A stretch of 64,000 nt of DNA from Methylotenera sp. GTDB taxonomy: Bacteria > Pseudomonadota > Gammaproteobacteria > Burkholderiales > Methylophilaceae. Shown here in pieces: positions 1 through 8,750 of the stretch (its first letter is position 1; each line of letters opens with the position of its first letter). The position numbers and the translations under genes are program-made. The notes under the pieces are model-generated. The model was not told the origin of the DNA, ran no database searches, and saw nothing but the letters and a program-made list of their open reading frames with translations. The stretch covers positions 61,576-125,575 of the forward strand of contig NZ_JAQSDC010000038.1 in assembly GCF_029945705.1 (NCBI RefSeq), in the 5' to 3' direction.

Positions 1-2
1 CT

Positions 3-101
3 AAAGCGGTTGATTTAAAAAGTGTGATGCGTGAAATCGAAGACACAAAGAAAGCCGAAGAGGCTAGGTTGTTGCGCATCGCTGAAGCTAAAGCGGAATA
101 A
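3..101 (+). CDS. C-terminal end of an unidentified gene (partial)
   Basis: An open frame enters from the left edge and stops at TAA 99-101, giving 32 residues. They are very rich in Lys, Glu, Arg and Ala and probably form a charged helix. No domain can be recognised from this tail, so no function is proposed. The gene ends 38 bases before uvrC on the same strand and may be cotranscribed with it. Confidence 0.5.
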   Translation, partial: KAVDLKSVMREIEDTKKAEEARLLRIAEAKAE

Positions 102-139
102 CAAGCTCGAGCTAAATAAGCCCATGTTCGACTAAACTC

Positions 140-1939
140 ATGTTCGACCCTAAACCCATATTAAAAAATTTACCTAATCTGCCCGGTGTTTATCGCATGA
201 TAAACGCCACGGATGAAGTGATTTACGTGGGTAAAGCCAAAGACCTCAAAAAGCGCGTTTCGTCGTATTTCAATAAAAACTTAGCTAGCCCGCGCACGCG
301 CATGATGGTGAGCCATATCGTTAAAATTGAAACGACTGTCACTCACAATGAAGCCGAGGCTTTGTTGCTGGAAAATAATCTGATTAAAGGCTTAATGCCG
401 CGTTACAACGTCGTGTTTCGCGACGATAAATCTTACCCTTATATAGTATTGACTGGCGATGATGTAGCGCGTTTGGCGTTTCATAGAGGTGCTCAGCGTA
501 AAGGTAATCAATACTTTGGTCCTTTTCCTAACTCGGTTGCGGTGCGCGAAAGTATTCAACTTTTGCAAAAGGTATTTAAGCTACGTACTTGTGAAAACAC
601 GGTGTTTGCTAACCGAAGTCGACCTTGTTTACAGCATCAAATTGAGCGCTGTACCGCGCCTTGCGTGGGGCTTATTTCAACTGAAGATTACAATAATGAC
701 GTGCATCAAGCCGCGATGTTTTTGCAAGGCAAGACTAATGAGGTGATTGATGCGCTTGGCGCGCGGATGAATACAGCCGCAGCCAATCAGCAATATGAAA
801 TGGCGGTGGTGTTTCGTGACCGCATGCAAGCGCTAAGGCAGGTACAAGCCAAGCAGTTTGTGAGCGACTTCAATGTGTCAGACGCGGATGTGATTGCGTG
901 CGCCGAATTGCAAGGGCAGCACTGCATTAATTTGGTAATGATTCGTGGCGGTCGGCATTTAGGCGACAGAAGCTATATGCCTAAGAACACCGACGGCGAA
1001 ACATTGGAAACGAGCATGGAGGCGTTTGTAGCGCAGCATTATGTCGCGCAAAATACGCCGCCGCTGATTGTGGTGGGCGTTAAAATTGAAACGACTGTGC
1101 TTGAAGAGGTGCTGAGTGAACAAGCTGGTCGCAAGGTAAAAATCAATACCAATCCGATTGGTGACAAACGTGTTTGGCTGAAAATGGCGCAAACTAATGC
1201 CGAGTTGGCGTTGGGTCAGCGTGCTGCGACTTCAGCCAATCAAACTGCTAAATTACTGGCTTTACGTGAAGCGCTACATTTACCCGATAATACCGAGCGC
1301 ATTGAATGTTTTGATATTAGCCACACGATGGGTGAGGCGACCGTGGGTAGCTGCGTGGTGTTTGACCGTGGAGATATGCAAAATAGCGAGTATCGACGCT
1401 ATAACGTCACAGGCATTACACCAGGTGATGATTACGCTGCAATGCGGGATGTGCTGACGCGCCGCTATAAAAAAGTGGCGGCAGGTGAGGGCGTGCGACC
1501 CGACTTAATCTTTATTGACGGTGGTAAAGGGCAGCTAGGCGTTGCGGTTGAAGTGATGGCAGAAGTAGGACTGGAGGATATTTTACTTGTCGGCATCGCT
1601 AAAGGTGAAGAGCGTAGACCCGGTCTAGAAACCATGATTTTTTCTGACACAGGCGAAATGCTTAACTTAGAAAAAGACAATAAAGGCTTACATTTACTGC
1701 AGCAAATCCGTGATGAGGCCCATCGATTCGCCATTACTGGGCATAGAGCCAAGCGTGCTAAGGCGCGACTACATTCCAGCTTGGAAGATATAGAAGGCAT
1801 AGGAGCCAAGCGCCGCAAGGCGCTACTCACGCGCTTTGGTGGATTAGATGGTGTAAAGGGTGCTAGTATTGACGAAATCGCCCAAGTTGAAGGCATCAGC
1901 CAGAGCTTGGCAGAAAAAATTTACGGAGAGTTGCATTAA
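140..1939 (+). CDS. uvrC: Excinuclease ABC subunit C (UvrC)
   Basis: UvrC makes the two incisions flanking a DNA lesion in nucleotide excision repair, working with UvrA and UvrB in the cytoplasm. The 599-residue length is normal. The N-terminus has the GIY-YIG nuclease signature (GVY at 16-18, YVG at 29-31). A UvrB-binding UVR segment lies near residues 205-240. An RNase H-like endonuclease region follows, with conserved ECFDISH and FIDGGKGQL. Two helix-hairpin-helix motifs (GIGAKRRKALLTRFGG and the VEGIS segment) form the C-terminal end. The start has no strong Shine-Dalgarno sequence. It sits just behind an imperfect duplication of its own first codons (ATGTTCGAC at 124-132 and 140-148), so a three-codon open frame precedes it. 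pgsA follows 48 bases later. Confidence 0.97.
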   Translation: MFDPKPILKNLPNLPGVYRMINATDEVIYVGKAKDLKKRVSSYFNKNLASPRTRMMVSHIVKIETTVTHNEAEALLLENNLIKGLMPRYNVVFRDDKSYPYIVLTGDDVARLAFHRGAQRKGNQYFGPFPNSVAVRESIQLLQKVFKLRTCENTVFANRSRPCLQHQIERCTAPCVGLISTEDYNNDVHQAAMFLQGKTNEVIDALGARMNTAAANQQYEMAVVFRDRMQALRQVQAKQFVSDFNVSDADVIACAELQGQHCINLVMIRGGRHLGDRSYMPKNTDGETLETSMEAFVAQHYVAQNTPPLIVVGVKIETTVLEEVLSEQAGRKVKINTNPIGDKRVWLKMAQTNAELALGQRAATSANQTAKLLALREALHLPDNTERIECFDISHTMGEATVGSCVVFDRGDMQNSEYRRYNVTGITPGDDYAAMRDVLTRRYKKVAAGEGVRPDLIFIDGGKGQLGVAVEVMAEVGLEDILLVGIAKGEERRPGLETMIFSDTGEMLNLEKDNKGLHLLQQIRDEAHRFAITGHRAKRAKARLHSSLEDIEGIGAKRRKALLTRFGGLDGVKGASIDEIAQVEGISQSLAEKIYGELH

Positions 1940-1987
1940 TGAGCTGTGTTTTAGTCGAATTGCAGGGCAAAAATGGGAGCGTGTTAA

Positions 1988-2584
1988 ATGAAAGTTAACA
2001 TTCCTACCATGCTTACATGGTTACGTATTTTGCTGATTCCTGTGTTTGTCGGTGCTTTCTATTGGCCTGAAAACCTACACAAACTCAGTGCAATGCCTTC
2101 ACATTCGGTGAATATCTTCATCACTGTGATATTTGCGATTGCATCATTTACCGATTGGCTCGATGGATATTTGGCTCGACGCTGGAATCAAACCTCATCA
2201 TTTGGTGCTTTTTTAGATCCTGTGGCAGATAAACTCATGGTGGCGGCTGCCTTAATCGTGTTGGTAGAATTTGGCCGGGTAGGTGCGATTGTTTCTTTAA
2301 TTATCATCGGTCGTGAAATCGCCATTAGCGCGCTTCGTGAGTGGATGGCTGGCGAAGGGCAACGCAGCAGCGTAGGTGTTGCGATGATAGGAAAAATAAA
2401 AACTGCCGCACAAATGCTTGCGATCTTATTCTTATTATATTGGGATGAAATAGATTTAGGCAGCTTAGGTGTTTTTCCAACGCAACTGTTTGGACATGCT
2501 TTAATCGTGTTAGCAGCATTTTTAACATTGCTATCAATGGCTTATTATTTAAAGGCCGCGTGGCCAAAATTAAAAGGAAAATAA
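1988..2584 (+). CDS. pgsA: CDP-diacylglycerol--glycerol-3-phosphate 3-phosphatidyltransferase
   Basis: This inner-membrane enzyme makes phosphatidylglycerophosphate, the committed step to phosphatidylglycerol and cardiolipin. The 198-residue protein carries the complete CDP-alcohol phosphotransferase motif D56-x2-DG-x2-AR-x8-G73-x3-D77-x3-D81. Several hydrophobic segments are visible, for example residues 11-26, 42-54, 84-93 and 163-188, as expected for the family. A GGAG Shine-Dalgarno sequence lies a few bases before the ATG. It follows uvrC on the same strand, a pairing common in proteobacteria. No terminator is evident after it; the tRNA-Gly promoter begins within 40 bases of its stop. 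Confidence 0.96.
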   Translation: MKVNIPTMLTWLRILLIPVFVGAFYWPENLHKLSAMPSHSVNIFITVIFAIASFTDWLDGYLARRWNQTSSFGAFLDPVADKLMVAAALIVLVEFGRVGAIVSLIIIGREIAISALREWMAGEGQRSSVGVAMIGKIKTAAQMLAILFLLYWDEIDLGSLGVFPTQLFGHALIVLAAFLTLLSMAYYLKAAWPKLKGK

Positions 2585-2621
2585 AACTGAAATAAATATG
2601 CAATTTGAATGTCGATTAGTA

Positions 2622-2649
2622 TTGACGACATTCTGAAAGTCGCTATAAT
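2622..2649 (+). promoter_or_regulatory. Sigma-70 promoter of tRNA-Gly
   Basis: TTGACG at 2622-2627 and a perfect TATAAT at 2644-2649 are separated by 16 bases. They are followed by a GC-rich discriminator (GGCGCC) and then the tRNA at 2668. A strong promoter with a GC-rich discriminator is typical of stable-RNA genes under stringent control; that regulatory reading is inference. Confidence 0.85.
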
Positions 2650-2667
2650 GGCGCCTGTCTTAACGAC

Positions 2668-2743
<76 letters not shown>

Positions 2744-2763
2744 CGAATTTGGTAGTAGTACAT

Positions 2764-2797
2764 AAAACGGCGAATGCTAATAAGCTTTCGCCGTTTT
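2764..2797 (+). terminator. Probable terminator between the two tRNA genes
   Basis: A perfect 11-bp inverted repeat, AAAACGGCGAA (2764-2774) and TTCGCCGTTTT (2787-2797), surrounds a 12-base loop. A GC core flanked by an A-tract and a T-tract is the usual shape of a bidirectional intrinsic terminator. It would end the tRNA-Gly transcript before tRNA-Cys. Confidence 0.65.
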
Positions 2798-2847
2798 AGT
2801 TTCAGCTTTTAATGTAGAATTGTTTGTTCAAATAGTTCTCACAATAA

Positions 2848-2921
2848 GGCGCGATAGCAAAGCGGTTATGCCGCGGCCTGCAAAGCCGTTTAGGCCGGTT
2901 CGACTCCGGCTCGCGCCTCCA
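2848..2921 (+). tRNA. tRNA-Cys (GCA)
   Basis: This is a complete 74-base cloverleaf. The acceptor stem GGCGCGA (2848-2854) pairs with TCGCGCC (2911-2917). Discriminator U73 (2918), an identity base for cysteine tRNA, is present and CCA is encoded at 2919-2921. The anticodon stem GCGGC/GCCGT encloses GCA at 2880-2882. No clear separate promoter was recognised. Confidence 0.97.
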
Positions 2922-3361
2922 AAAAATCTAGTCAGCCACATCACTTTTATATATCCAAATAATAAAGCGATTTATAGCTTAAATGGGTAGTTTTTTTCTG
3001 TTTTCTAGTGGGCTAAACTTGCATCATTAATTAAATTCGACTTAAGTTTAATTAACTCCTCGTCGTTATTAAATTGTTTGTAACTAAGTTTGAGTGTCAA
3101 ACGTTTATTTTCTAAATTCTCAGAACTTTAACCCAACTATTTTTGCATTTATTTGCATCTAGCTGACCGTTACTTAATCAATTCAATCGACTCTAATTAA
3201 GAAAAAAAGATGATACAAATGTGACAGTATCATTTCAGAATAGCACCCACTTGGTCTACCCTAGTCTTAGTAGACTAGCATTTTGCTACTAAATAAATTT
3301 AGATTGTCATATTCTGAGGCTAATCTAAACGTCCAACTTTGGAAATACTATTTAGGAATGA
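2922..3361. other. 440-base non-coding regulatory region before a PEP-CTERM gene
   Basis: No credible gene is seen here. The stretch is AT-rich and holds three inverted repeats. ATGATAC/GTATCAT lies at 3210-3216 and 3227-3233. The strong palindrome at 3261-3278 is listed separately. TTTAGATT/AATCTAAA lies at 3298-3305 and 3322-3329 with a 16-base spacer. This density of symmetric elements ahead of a single small surface-protein gene suggests transcriptional control of that gene. Confidence 0.5.
3261..3278. promoter_or_regulatory. Palindromic candidate operator (CTAGTCT-N4-AGACTAG)
   Basis: A perfect 7-bp inverted repeat with a 4-base centre is centred 92 bases before the PEP-CTERM gene at 3362. 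The same arms recur at 16520-16537, and in weaker form at 16625-16642, upstream of the second PEP-CTERM gene, next to the LuxR-family regulator epsA. An 18-bp palindrome is a usual size for a dimeric LuxR-type regulator site. The assignment to EpsA is inference. Confidence 0.55.
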
Positions 3362-3934
3362 ATGATGAAGCTATTTAACTTTGTATTAGCACTTACTTTT
3401 GCTGCTTTACCTGTAGTCGCAGCAGCGAATAATCACGATAATTTTAAGCACGAAAATTCAAAAAACATTTTTGTTGTTAGCGAAGGCAGTGGTTTCTATA
3501 AAAACTTCTTAAAGCCGACGGTTGATTTAGAGAGTCGCTATCTTATTGGAGCATCAAATAAGCTCTCAACTTACTCAAAATCAGATAATCATAAGCAATT
3601 CTCAGTGGATAGTTTTCAATCAAAGTTTGAGTCTGAAGATAGGCTCTCTGAAGGTGCTAGTTGGTTTGGTGGCTATAAGTTTTTAACTAATACTAACTTT
3701 AATTACTTCTTGCAGGCGGCTAATAATCACTCTCCATTTCTAGTGATTGTGGTATTTAGTGACAGTTTTAAAAACTTTGATTGGAACCATTCTGGATGGG
3801 ATGGTCATCATGAGTGGGATAATCATCATGGCTGGAATCAGCATCATTCTGCACCAGTTCCTGAACCAACTGCTTACGCATTAATGCTGGCTGGTTTATT
3901 AATGCTTGGTTTTATCAAACGTAGAAAAAATTAA
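3362..3934 (+). CDS. PEP-CTERM sorting-domain protein, His/Trp-rich
   Basis: This is an exported protein of 190 residues with a signal peptide (hydrophobic stretch ending near VVAAA, residues 17-21). Its PEP-CTERM sorting signal comprises VPEPTAYAL at 166-174, a hydrophobic helix and a terminal KRRKN. Such tails are recognised by exosortases in the inner membrane; exosortase B is encoded at 47565. Just before the signal, residues about 138-163 are rich in His, Trp, Asp and Asn (HHEWDNHH and similar), which could bind metal. The middle of the protein is not recognisable. The first two codons are both ATG, and an AGGA sequence fits the second (3365) slightly better. It is monocistronic, with palindromes upstream and a strong terminator downstream. 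Confidence 0.88.
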   Translation: MMKLFNFVLALTFAALPVVAAANNHDNFKHENSKNIFVVSEGSGFYKNFLKPTVDLESRYLIGASNKLSTYSKSDNHKQFSVDSFQSKFESEDRLSEGASWFGGYKFLTNTNFNYFLQAANNHSPFLVIVVFSDSFKNFDWNHSGWDGHHEWDNHHGWNQHHSAPVPEPTAYALMLAGLLMLGFIKRRKN

Positions 3935-3953
3935 TATTATGCAATTATTGATG

Positions 3954-3981
3954 ATGCGGCTTAGTTTAAGCCGCATTTTTT
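3954..3981 (+). terminator. Rho-independent terminator
   Basis: A perfect 10-bp stem, ATGCGGCTTA (3954-3963) with TAAGCCGCAT (3967-3976), has a 3-base loop and runs directly into six T residues. It ends the PEP-CTERM gene transcript. Confidence 0.93.
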
Positions 3982-4097
3982 AATGCTAGTAGTGTTTTAT
4001 TCAGTCGGTCATTAATCGTTAATAATTAGACTTTATAGTTCAATTATATATATCAACTCCTTGATATTAGCTCTGACATTCCAAGAAAGTTTAAGTA

Positions 4098-5237
4098 ATG
4101 AAAGCCATGATTTTAGCTGCGGGTAAAGGCACGCGCGTTCGTCCTCTTACCTATGAGCTTCCCAAGCCCATGATTCCACTATTAGGCAAGCCTGTCATGG
4201 CGTATCTAATAGAGCATTTAGCAAAACATAACGTCAATGAAGTGATGGTGAATGTCAGTTATTTGCATGAAAAGATACAACAGTACTTTGGCGATGGTCA
4301 TCGATTCGGTATTGAAATTGGCTACTCGTTTGAAGGTGATATTAGTAACGGAAAGATTGTGCCTAGCCCAGTTGGTTCGGCGGGTGGTATGCGTAAAATT
4401 CAAGATTTTGGTGGTTTTTTCAATGAGACAACTATCGTGATATGCGGCGATGCCATCATTGATTTAGATATTACCGCTGCAGTTGCTGAACACCGCAGAA
4501 AAGGTGCTTTAGTCAGTTTGGTGGCAAAAGAAGTACCTATGGATAAGGTGTCAGATTACGGCATTGTGTTGACTGATGAGAGTGGAAAGATTGTTTCTTT
4601 TCAAGAGAAACCAAGTCAGGCTATAGCCAAATCTAATCTTGTTAGCACAGGTATTTATATATTTGAACCTGAAGCGATTAATCTTATTCCATCAGGTAGT
4701 ACCTTTGACATAGGTTCAGATTTATTTCCATTACTTGTAGAAAAAGGCTTACCTTTCTATGCGATTAATCAACGTTTTAATTGGATTGACATTGGACTAG
4801 TGAGTGATTACTGGGAAGTCATGCAGCAATTGATGCGAGGTGAAGTGCCATCAATGAATATGCCTGGTAAGCAAATTAGGCCTGGAGTATGGGTAGGATT
4901 AAATGTTCGTATTGATTGGGAAAATACGAACATTGAAGGTCCCGTGTATATTGGTTCTGGTGCTCGTGTAGATAAAGGCGCTGAAATTATAGGTCCGAGT
5001 TGGATTAGCGACGGTTGCCATGTGCAACGTGGCGGAAAAGTGGTGCGCAGCGTGTTGTTTGAATACACGCGTGTTGGGCAAGATTTCAGCTTTGAGGAAA
5101 TGATTGTCTGCGGTGAGTACTGTGTTGATAAGTACGGCAGAATGATGCATGTAGATGACGACACCTGCGACTTGATATGGTCTGATGCGCGCGAAAAAGT
5201 CATTTACCCAATGGATTATGCGCAAGCAAGAGTTTAA
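4098..5237 (+). CDS. Sugar nucleotidyltransferase, mannose-1-phosphate guanylyltransferase-like
   Basis: The enzyme joins a sugar-1-phosphate to an NTP to make an activated sugar. The N-terminal Rossmann-like domain starts with the signature LAAGKGTRVRPLT (7-19), followed by the KP motif of the catalytic site. The last ~120 residues contain left-handed beta-helix hexapeptide repeats (GPVYIGSGARV, GAEIIGPSWI). This two-domain design of about 380 residues is shared by GDP-mannose pyrophosphorylases and glucose-1-phosphate transferases, so the sugar cannot be fixed from sequence alone. GDP-mannose is attractive because gmd and fcl at 43968-47521 need it. It stands alone between two hairpins. Confidence 0.82.
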   Translation: MKAMILAAGKGTRVRPLTYELPKPMIPLLGKPVMAYLIEHLAKHNVNEVMVNVSYLHEKIQQYFGDGHRFGIEIGYSFEGDISNGKIVPSPVGSAGGMRKIQDFGGFFNETTIVICGDAIIDLDITAAVAEHRRKGALVSLVAKEVPMDKVSDYGIVLTDESGKIVSFQEKPSQAIAKSNLVSTGIYIFEPEAINLIPSGSTFDIGSDLFPLLVEKGLPFYAINQRFNWIDIGLVSDYWEVMQQLMRGEVPSMNMPGKQIRPGVWVGLNVRIDWENTNIEGPVYIGSGARVDKGAEIIGPSWISDGCHVQRGGKVVRSVLFEYTRVGQDFSFEEMIVCGEYCVDKYGRMMHVDDDTCDLIWSDAREKVIYPMDYAQARV

Positions 5238-5260
5238 CTTTCTGGTTGAATGTTAACTAG

Positions 5261-5286
5261 AAGCATGCCCCAGTAAAAGCATGCTT
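5261..5286 (+). terminator. Possible weak terminator or hairpin
   Basis: A perfect 8-bp inverted repeat, AAGCATGC (5261-5268) and GCATGCTT (5279-5286), has a 10-base loop, 24 bases after the nucleotidyltransferase stop. No long T-run follows, so termination would be weak. Confidence 0.4.
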
Positions 5287-5347
5287 TGTGATAAAAGTGT
5301 CACAAATATGCAATCTTACTGAAAACAAGAATGACTAAAATTGCCAC

Positions 5348-5809
5348 GTGAAATTCACTATGTGCAAAAATATGTCAAATTTAAATGGTTTAAAGCTTAC
5401 TCAATCTAAAACTCAAGGGTTTACACTGCTTGAGTTGTTAGTCGTCATGGTCATCATTGGCTTACTTGCTGGTTATGTTGGTCCAAAGTATTTTGAGCAA
5501 ATTGGTAAGTCTGAAACTAAAACAGCACGCGCGCAAATTGATTCTCTGGGTAAGGCTTTAGATCAATATCGTATTGATGTTGGTCAGTATCCCAGTTCTG
5601 AGCAGGGTTTAGCTGCATTAAATAAAAATGTTGCAAATGATGCAAAATGGGCTGGACCATATCTTAAAAAAGATGTCCCGAATGACCCGTGGAATAAGCC
5701 TTACCTCTATAAGTCACCTGGTGAGCATGGCGATTTTGACTTATATTCTTTAGGTAAAGATGCTCAACTGGGCGGCACTAAAGAATCAGAAGATGTTGTG
5801 AGCTGGTAG
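5348..5809 (+). CDS. gspG: Type II secretion major pseudopilin GspG
   Basis: GspG is the main subunit of the periplasmic pseudopilus that pushes substrates through the secretin. The class III prepilin signal is G|FTLLELLVVMVIIGLLAG, with mature Glu5 present. The remainder has GspG hallmarks: DPWNKPYLY and the C-terminal DFDLYSLGKDAQLGG, the calcium-binding segment of the family. The start is uncertain. GTG 5348, ATG 5360 and ATG 5372 are all in frame without a strong Shine-Dalgarno sequence, and the last gives a more usual 16-residue leader. It heads the secretion operon, with gspF 14 bases later. A prepilin peptidase (GspO/PilD) is needed but not in the window. Confidence 0.92.
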   Translation: MKFTMCKNMSNLNGLKLTQSKTQGFTLLELLVVMVIIGLLAGYVGPKYFEQIGKSETKTARAQIDSLGKALDQYRIDVGQYPSSEQGLAALNKNVANDAKWAGPYLKKDVPNDPWNKPYLYKSPGEHGDFDLYSLGKDAQLGGTKESEDVVSW

Positions 5810-5823
5810 TTTAGTTCAACTCG

Positions 5824-7005
5824 ATGGAATTCCAAGTTAAAGCCGTTCGCGGAAAAGAAATGGTGCTGTTAAGTATTTCGGCTGCGCATGCTCAAGACGC
5901 ACTTGCGCAAGTGCAGGCGCGAGGATTCATGCCTATTGCAGCAAAGTCTACTAGCTCTGCGTTAAGTAATCGACAGAACAAAAAATTTCCCCTAGCTTTG
6001 TTTAGCCAAGAGTTGCTTGCCTTACTGGAAGCTGGCTTAAACCTTGTTGAAGCGATTGAAACTTTAGCTGAAAAAGAACAGGGCAATCAAATAAAGCATA
6101 CCTTAGATGCTTTATTGCAGGCTTTATATCAAGGTCAGACATTTTCATCTGCCCTAGAGCAGCAACCTTTAATTTTCCCTGTTTTATACATAGCTACCGT
6201 TCGTGCTAGTGAAAAAACAGGCGACTTGCCAGAAGCCTTGAGTCGTTATGTGAGTTATGAGCAGCAGCTCGGATTAGTAAAGAAGAAAATCGTGTCTTCT
6301 TCGATCTATCCAATTCTGTTAATGGCGGTAGGGGGATTGGTGATTTTATTTTTACTCGGCTTTGTTGTGCCTAAATTTAGTCGAATTTATGAAGGTACAG
6401 GCGGCAACCTGCCATTTTTGTCACAGGTGTTATTAGCTTGGGGGCTATTTTTGGAAAGCCACGGTAAAGAGCTGCTGATTTTTGTAGTCCTATTTATAGC
6501 TGGTTTGGTATTTGGTTTATCACAGGCTTCAGTGCGCAAATCAATCATACAAGTGATATGGAAAGTACCTGCGTTAGGTAAGCGATTACGTATTTTTCAA
6601 TTGGCACGATTTTATCGAACCTTAGGCATGCTGCTTAAAGGTGGTACATCGATTATTGTCGCTTTAGATTCTGTTGCTGGGCTATTAGATGTGGTGCTTC
6701 AAGCCAAGATGAAGCAAGCATCTGCTGCAATACAAGAGGGGCAGACTATTTCAGTGGCTATGGAACAAGCGGGCTTAACAACGCCAATTGCGCTTCGCAT
6801 GCTACGTGTTGGCGAACGCGGTGGAAGAATCGGCGACATGATGGAGCGCATAGCCTCTTTTTATGATGAAGAGTTGGCGCGTTGGATTGACTGGTTTACC
6901 AAGCTTTTTGAACCCATATTGATGTTGCTGATTGGCTTGGTCATCGGCGTTGTAGTGTTGTTGCTTTACATGCCAATCTTTGAGCTAGCAGGAAACATCC
7001 AATGA
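5824..7005 (+). CDS. gspF: Type II secretion inner-membrane platform protein GspF
   Basis: This polytopic protein links the cytoplasmic ATPase to pseudopilus assembly. The 393 residues contain the two repeated GspF/PilC domains (near 60-185 and 260-385). Three hydrophobic segments are visible: about 165-190, 210-235 and 360-385. Family motifs such as FSQELLALLEAGLNLVEA and RFYRTLGMLLKGGTSI are clear. The stop overlaps the gspE start by four bases (ATGA), implying translational coupling. Confidence 0.95.
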   Translation: MEFQVKAVRGKEMVLLSISAAHAQDALAQVQARGFMPIAAKSTSSALSNRQNKKFPLALFSQELLALLEAGLNLVEAIETLAEKEQGNQIKHTLDALLQALYQGQTFSSALEQQPLIFPVLYIATVRASEKTGDLPEALSRYVSYEQQLGLVKKKIVSSSIYPILLMAVGGLVILFLLGFVVPKFSRIYEGTGGNLPFLSQVLLAWGLFLESHGKELLIFVVLFIAGLVFGLSQASVRKSIIQVIWKVPALGKRLRIFQLARFYRTLGMLLKGGTSIIVALDSVAGLLDVVLQAKMKQASAAIQEGQTISVAMEQAGLTTPIALRMLRVGERGGRIGDMMERIASFYDEELARWIDWFTKLFEPILMLLIGLVIGVVVLLLYMPIFELAGNIQ

Positions 7006-8750
7006 ATGCGATTTTACAAAATACAATCAATACGATTGATATTGACGAGATGATTGAGCTTAAAAAAACTAGCATCATTGATATCGAACAGATTAAACAG
7101 GCTAGGTCGCAGGCGAATATACAGCAACGCCGAGTAATTGAGATATTGGAAGACGTCACTCAATACAATCAAGAGGACTTTTTACAGGCGCTTAGCCAAA
7201 CGCTGCATTTTGATGCGATTAGCATGAAAGAGCTTCATAGCTTAACTGCCGCTTTCGAAGTCATTCCTTTTTCGAAGGCGCAACAGAAGGAGTGTCTGGC
7301 TTTTATATCCAATGAAGATGCACCCAATAATGGTTTGATATTAGTGTTTGCAGACCCGTTTAATGAAGGCTTGCAAGAGTGGGCTTTAGAAAATATTAAG
7401 CAAGGTTTTACTTGGCGTTTAGCGCATCGTAATGATATTGCCGCATTTTTAGCGCGTCATGAGGAAACTATGCGCGCGATGGATAGTTTGCATGGGGAAG
7501 ATAATCACACGGTGGCGGATGCTGATGAAGCCGTTGCAAATTTGTCATTAAAGTCGATTAATGAAGATTCTAATCCAATCATCAAGCTGATTAACTCCAC
7601 ACTTTATGATGCCTTAAAAATTGGTGCTAGTGATATTCATTTAGAGTGCTCTAGTTCAGGTCTATCTATTAAGTACCGAATTGATGGTGTGATGAATGGC
7701 GTTGGCGGTCTGCAAGGTATGGACAATGCAGATCAAGCAATTTCGCGCGTTAAAGTCATGGCGCAGCTTGATATTGCTGAACGCCGCACACCACAAGACG
7801 GACGCTTTAAAGTCATCGTTCAAGGCCGTGATGTCGATTTTCGAGTATCCATCATGCCTAGTGTATTTGGCGAAGATGCGGTTTTACGTGTGCTCGACAG
7901 AAAAGCACTTTCAGAAGAAGCGCAAGGGCTAAGCTTACATGTCTTAGGGTTCGATGAAAAAATTATCACGCAATTCCGTCGTTTAGCGCTTGAGCCTTAC
8001 GGCATGGTCTTAGTCACAGGGCCTACAGGTAGCGGAAAGACCACTTCACTCTATGCGGCAATCTCAGAGGTGAATACTGGTCACGATAAAATCATTACGA
8101 TTGAAGACCCCGTAGAGTATCAATTGCCTGGTGTGTTGCAAATTCCAGTCAACGAGAAAAAAGGCCTCACTTTTGCAAAAGGCTTACGCTCTATTTTGCG
8201 TCACGATCCTGACAAGATTATGGTGGGCGAGATTAGAGATTCTGAAACTGCACAAATTGCAGTGCAAGCAGCACTTACAGGGCATTTGGTATTCACCACG
8301 GTTCACGCAAATAACGTGTTAGACGTGATTGGCCGATTCATGCACATGGGTGTTGACCCTTATAACTTTGTCTCTGCCATGAACGGCATTATGGCACAAC
8401 GCTTGATACGTTCTATTTGCCCACACTGTGCTGAAGACTACCAACCAGACGACCAATTGTTAGCTGATTCAGGCATTAGCCAAGAAATGGCCGTTGGTAT
8501 GAAATTTAAAGAGGCTAAAGGCTGCGGGCATTGTCGCGGTACAGGCTACCGCGGTCGAAAAGCCGTTGCCGAATTATTGATACTGAATGATGAGTTAAGA
8601 GAAATGATTGTCGCACGAGAACCAATACGCAAGTTAAAGGAAGCCGCAAAAAGAAGTGGGATGCGCACGATAAGAGAAGCCGCACTTGAGGCGGTAGGCA
8701 ATGGATTAACCACTTTGCAGGAGATCAATCGTGTCACTTTTGTTGGTTAA
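7002..8750 (+). CDS. gspE: Type II secretion/type IV pilus assembly ATPase GspE
   Basis: This hexameric ATPase powers pseudopilus assembly at the cytoplasmic face. The 582 residues comprise an N-terminal MshEN/GspE-N-like domain, a linker and the ATPase core. Walker A is GPTGSGKT near 340-347. The Asp box (IEDPVEYQ), a Walker B region near 402-413 (DPDKIMVGEIRD) and a His box (TTVHANN) follow. A tetracysteine zinc site is present as CPHC (473-476) and CGHC (508-511), as in GspE and PilB. All catalytic motifs are intact. The downstream gene starts inside its 3' end. Confidence 0.95.
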   Translation: MNAILQNTINTIDIDEMIELKKTSIIDIEQIKQARSQANIQQRRVIEILEDVTQYNQEDFLQALSQTLHFDAISMKELHSLTAAFEVIPFSKAQQKECLAFISNEDAPNNGLILVFADPFNEGLQEWALENIKQGFTWRLAHRNDIAAFLARHEETMRAMDSLHGEDNHTVADADEAVANLSLKSINEDSNPIIKLINSTLYDALKIGASDIHLECSSSGLSIKYRIDGVMNGVGGLQGMDNADQAISRVKVMAQLDIAERRTPQDGRFKVIVQGRDVDFRVSIMPSVFGEDAVLRVLDRKALSEEAQGLSLHVLGFDEKIITQFRRLALEPYGMVLVTGPTGSGKTTSLYAAISEVNTGHDKIITIEDPVEYQLPGVLQIPVNEKKGLTFAKGLRSILRHDPDKIMVGEIRDSETAQIAVQAALTGHLVFTTVHANNVLDVIGRFMHMGVDPYNFVSAMNGIMAQRLIRSICPHCAEDYQPDDQLLADSGISQEMAVGMKFKEAKGCGHCRGTGYRGRKAVAELLILNDELREMIVAREPIRKLKEAAKRSGMRTIREAALEAVGNGLTTLQEINRVTFVG

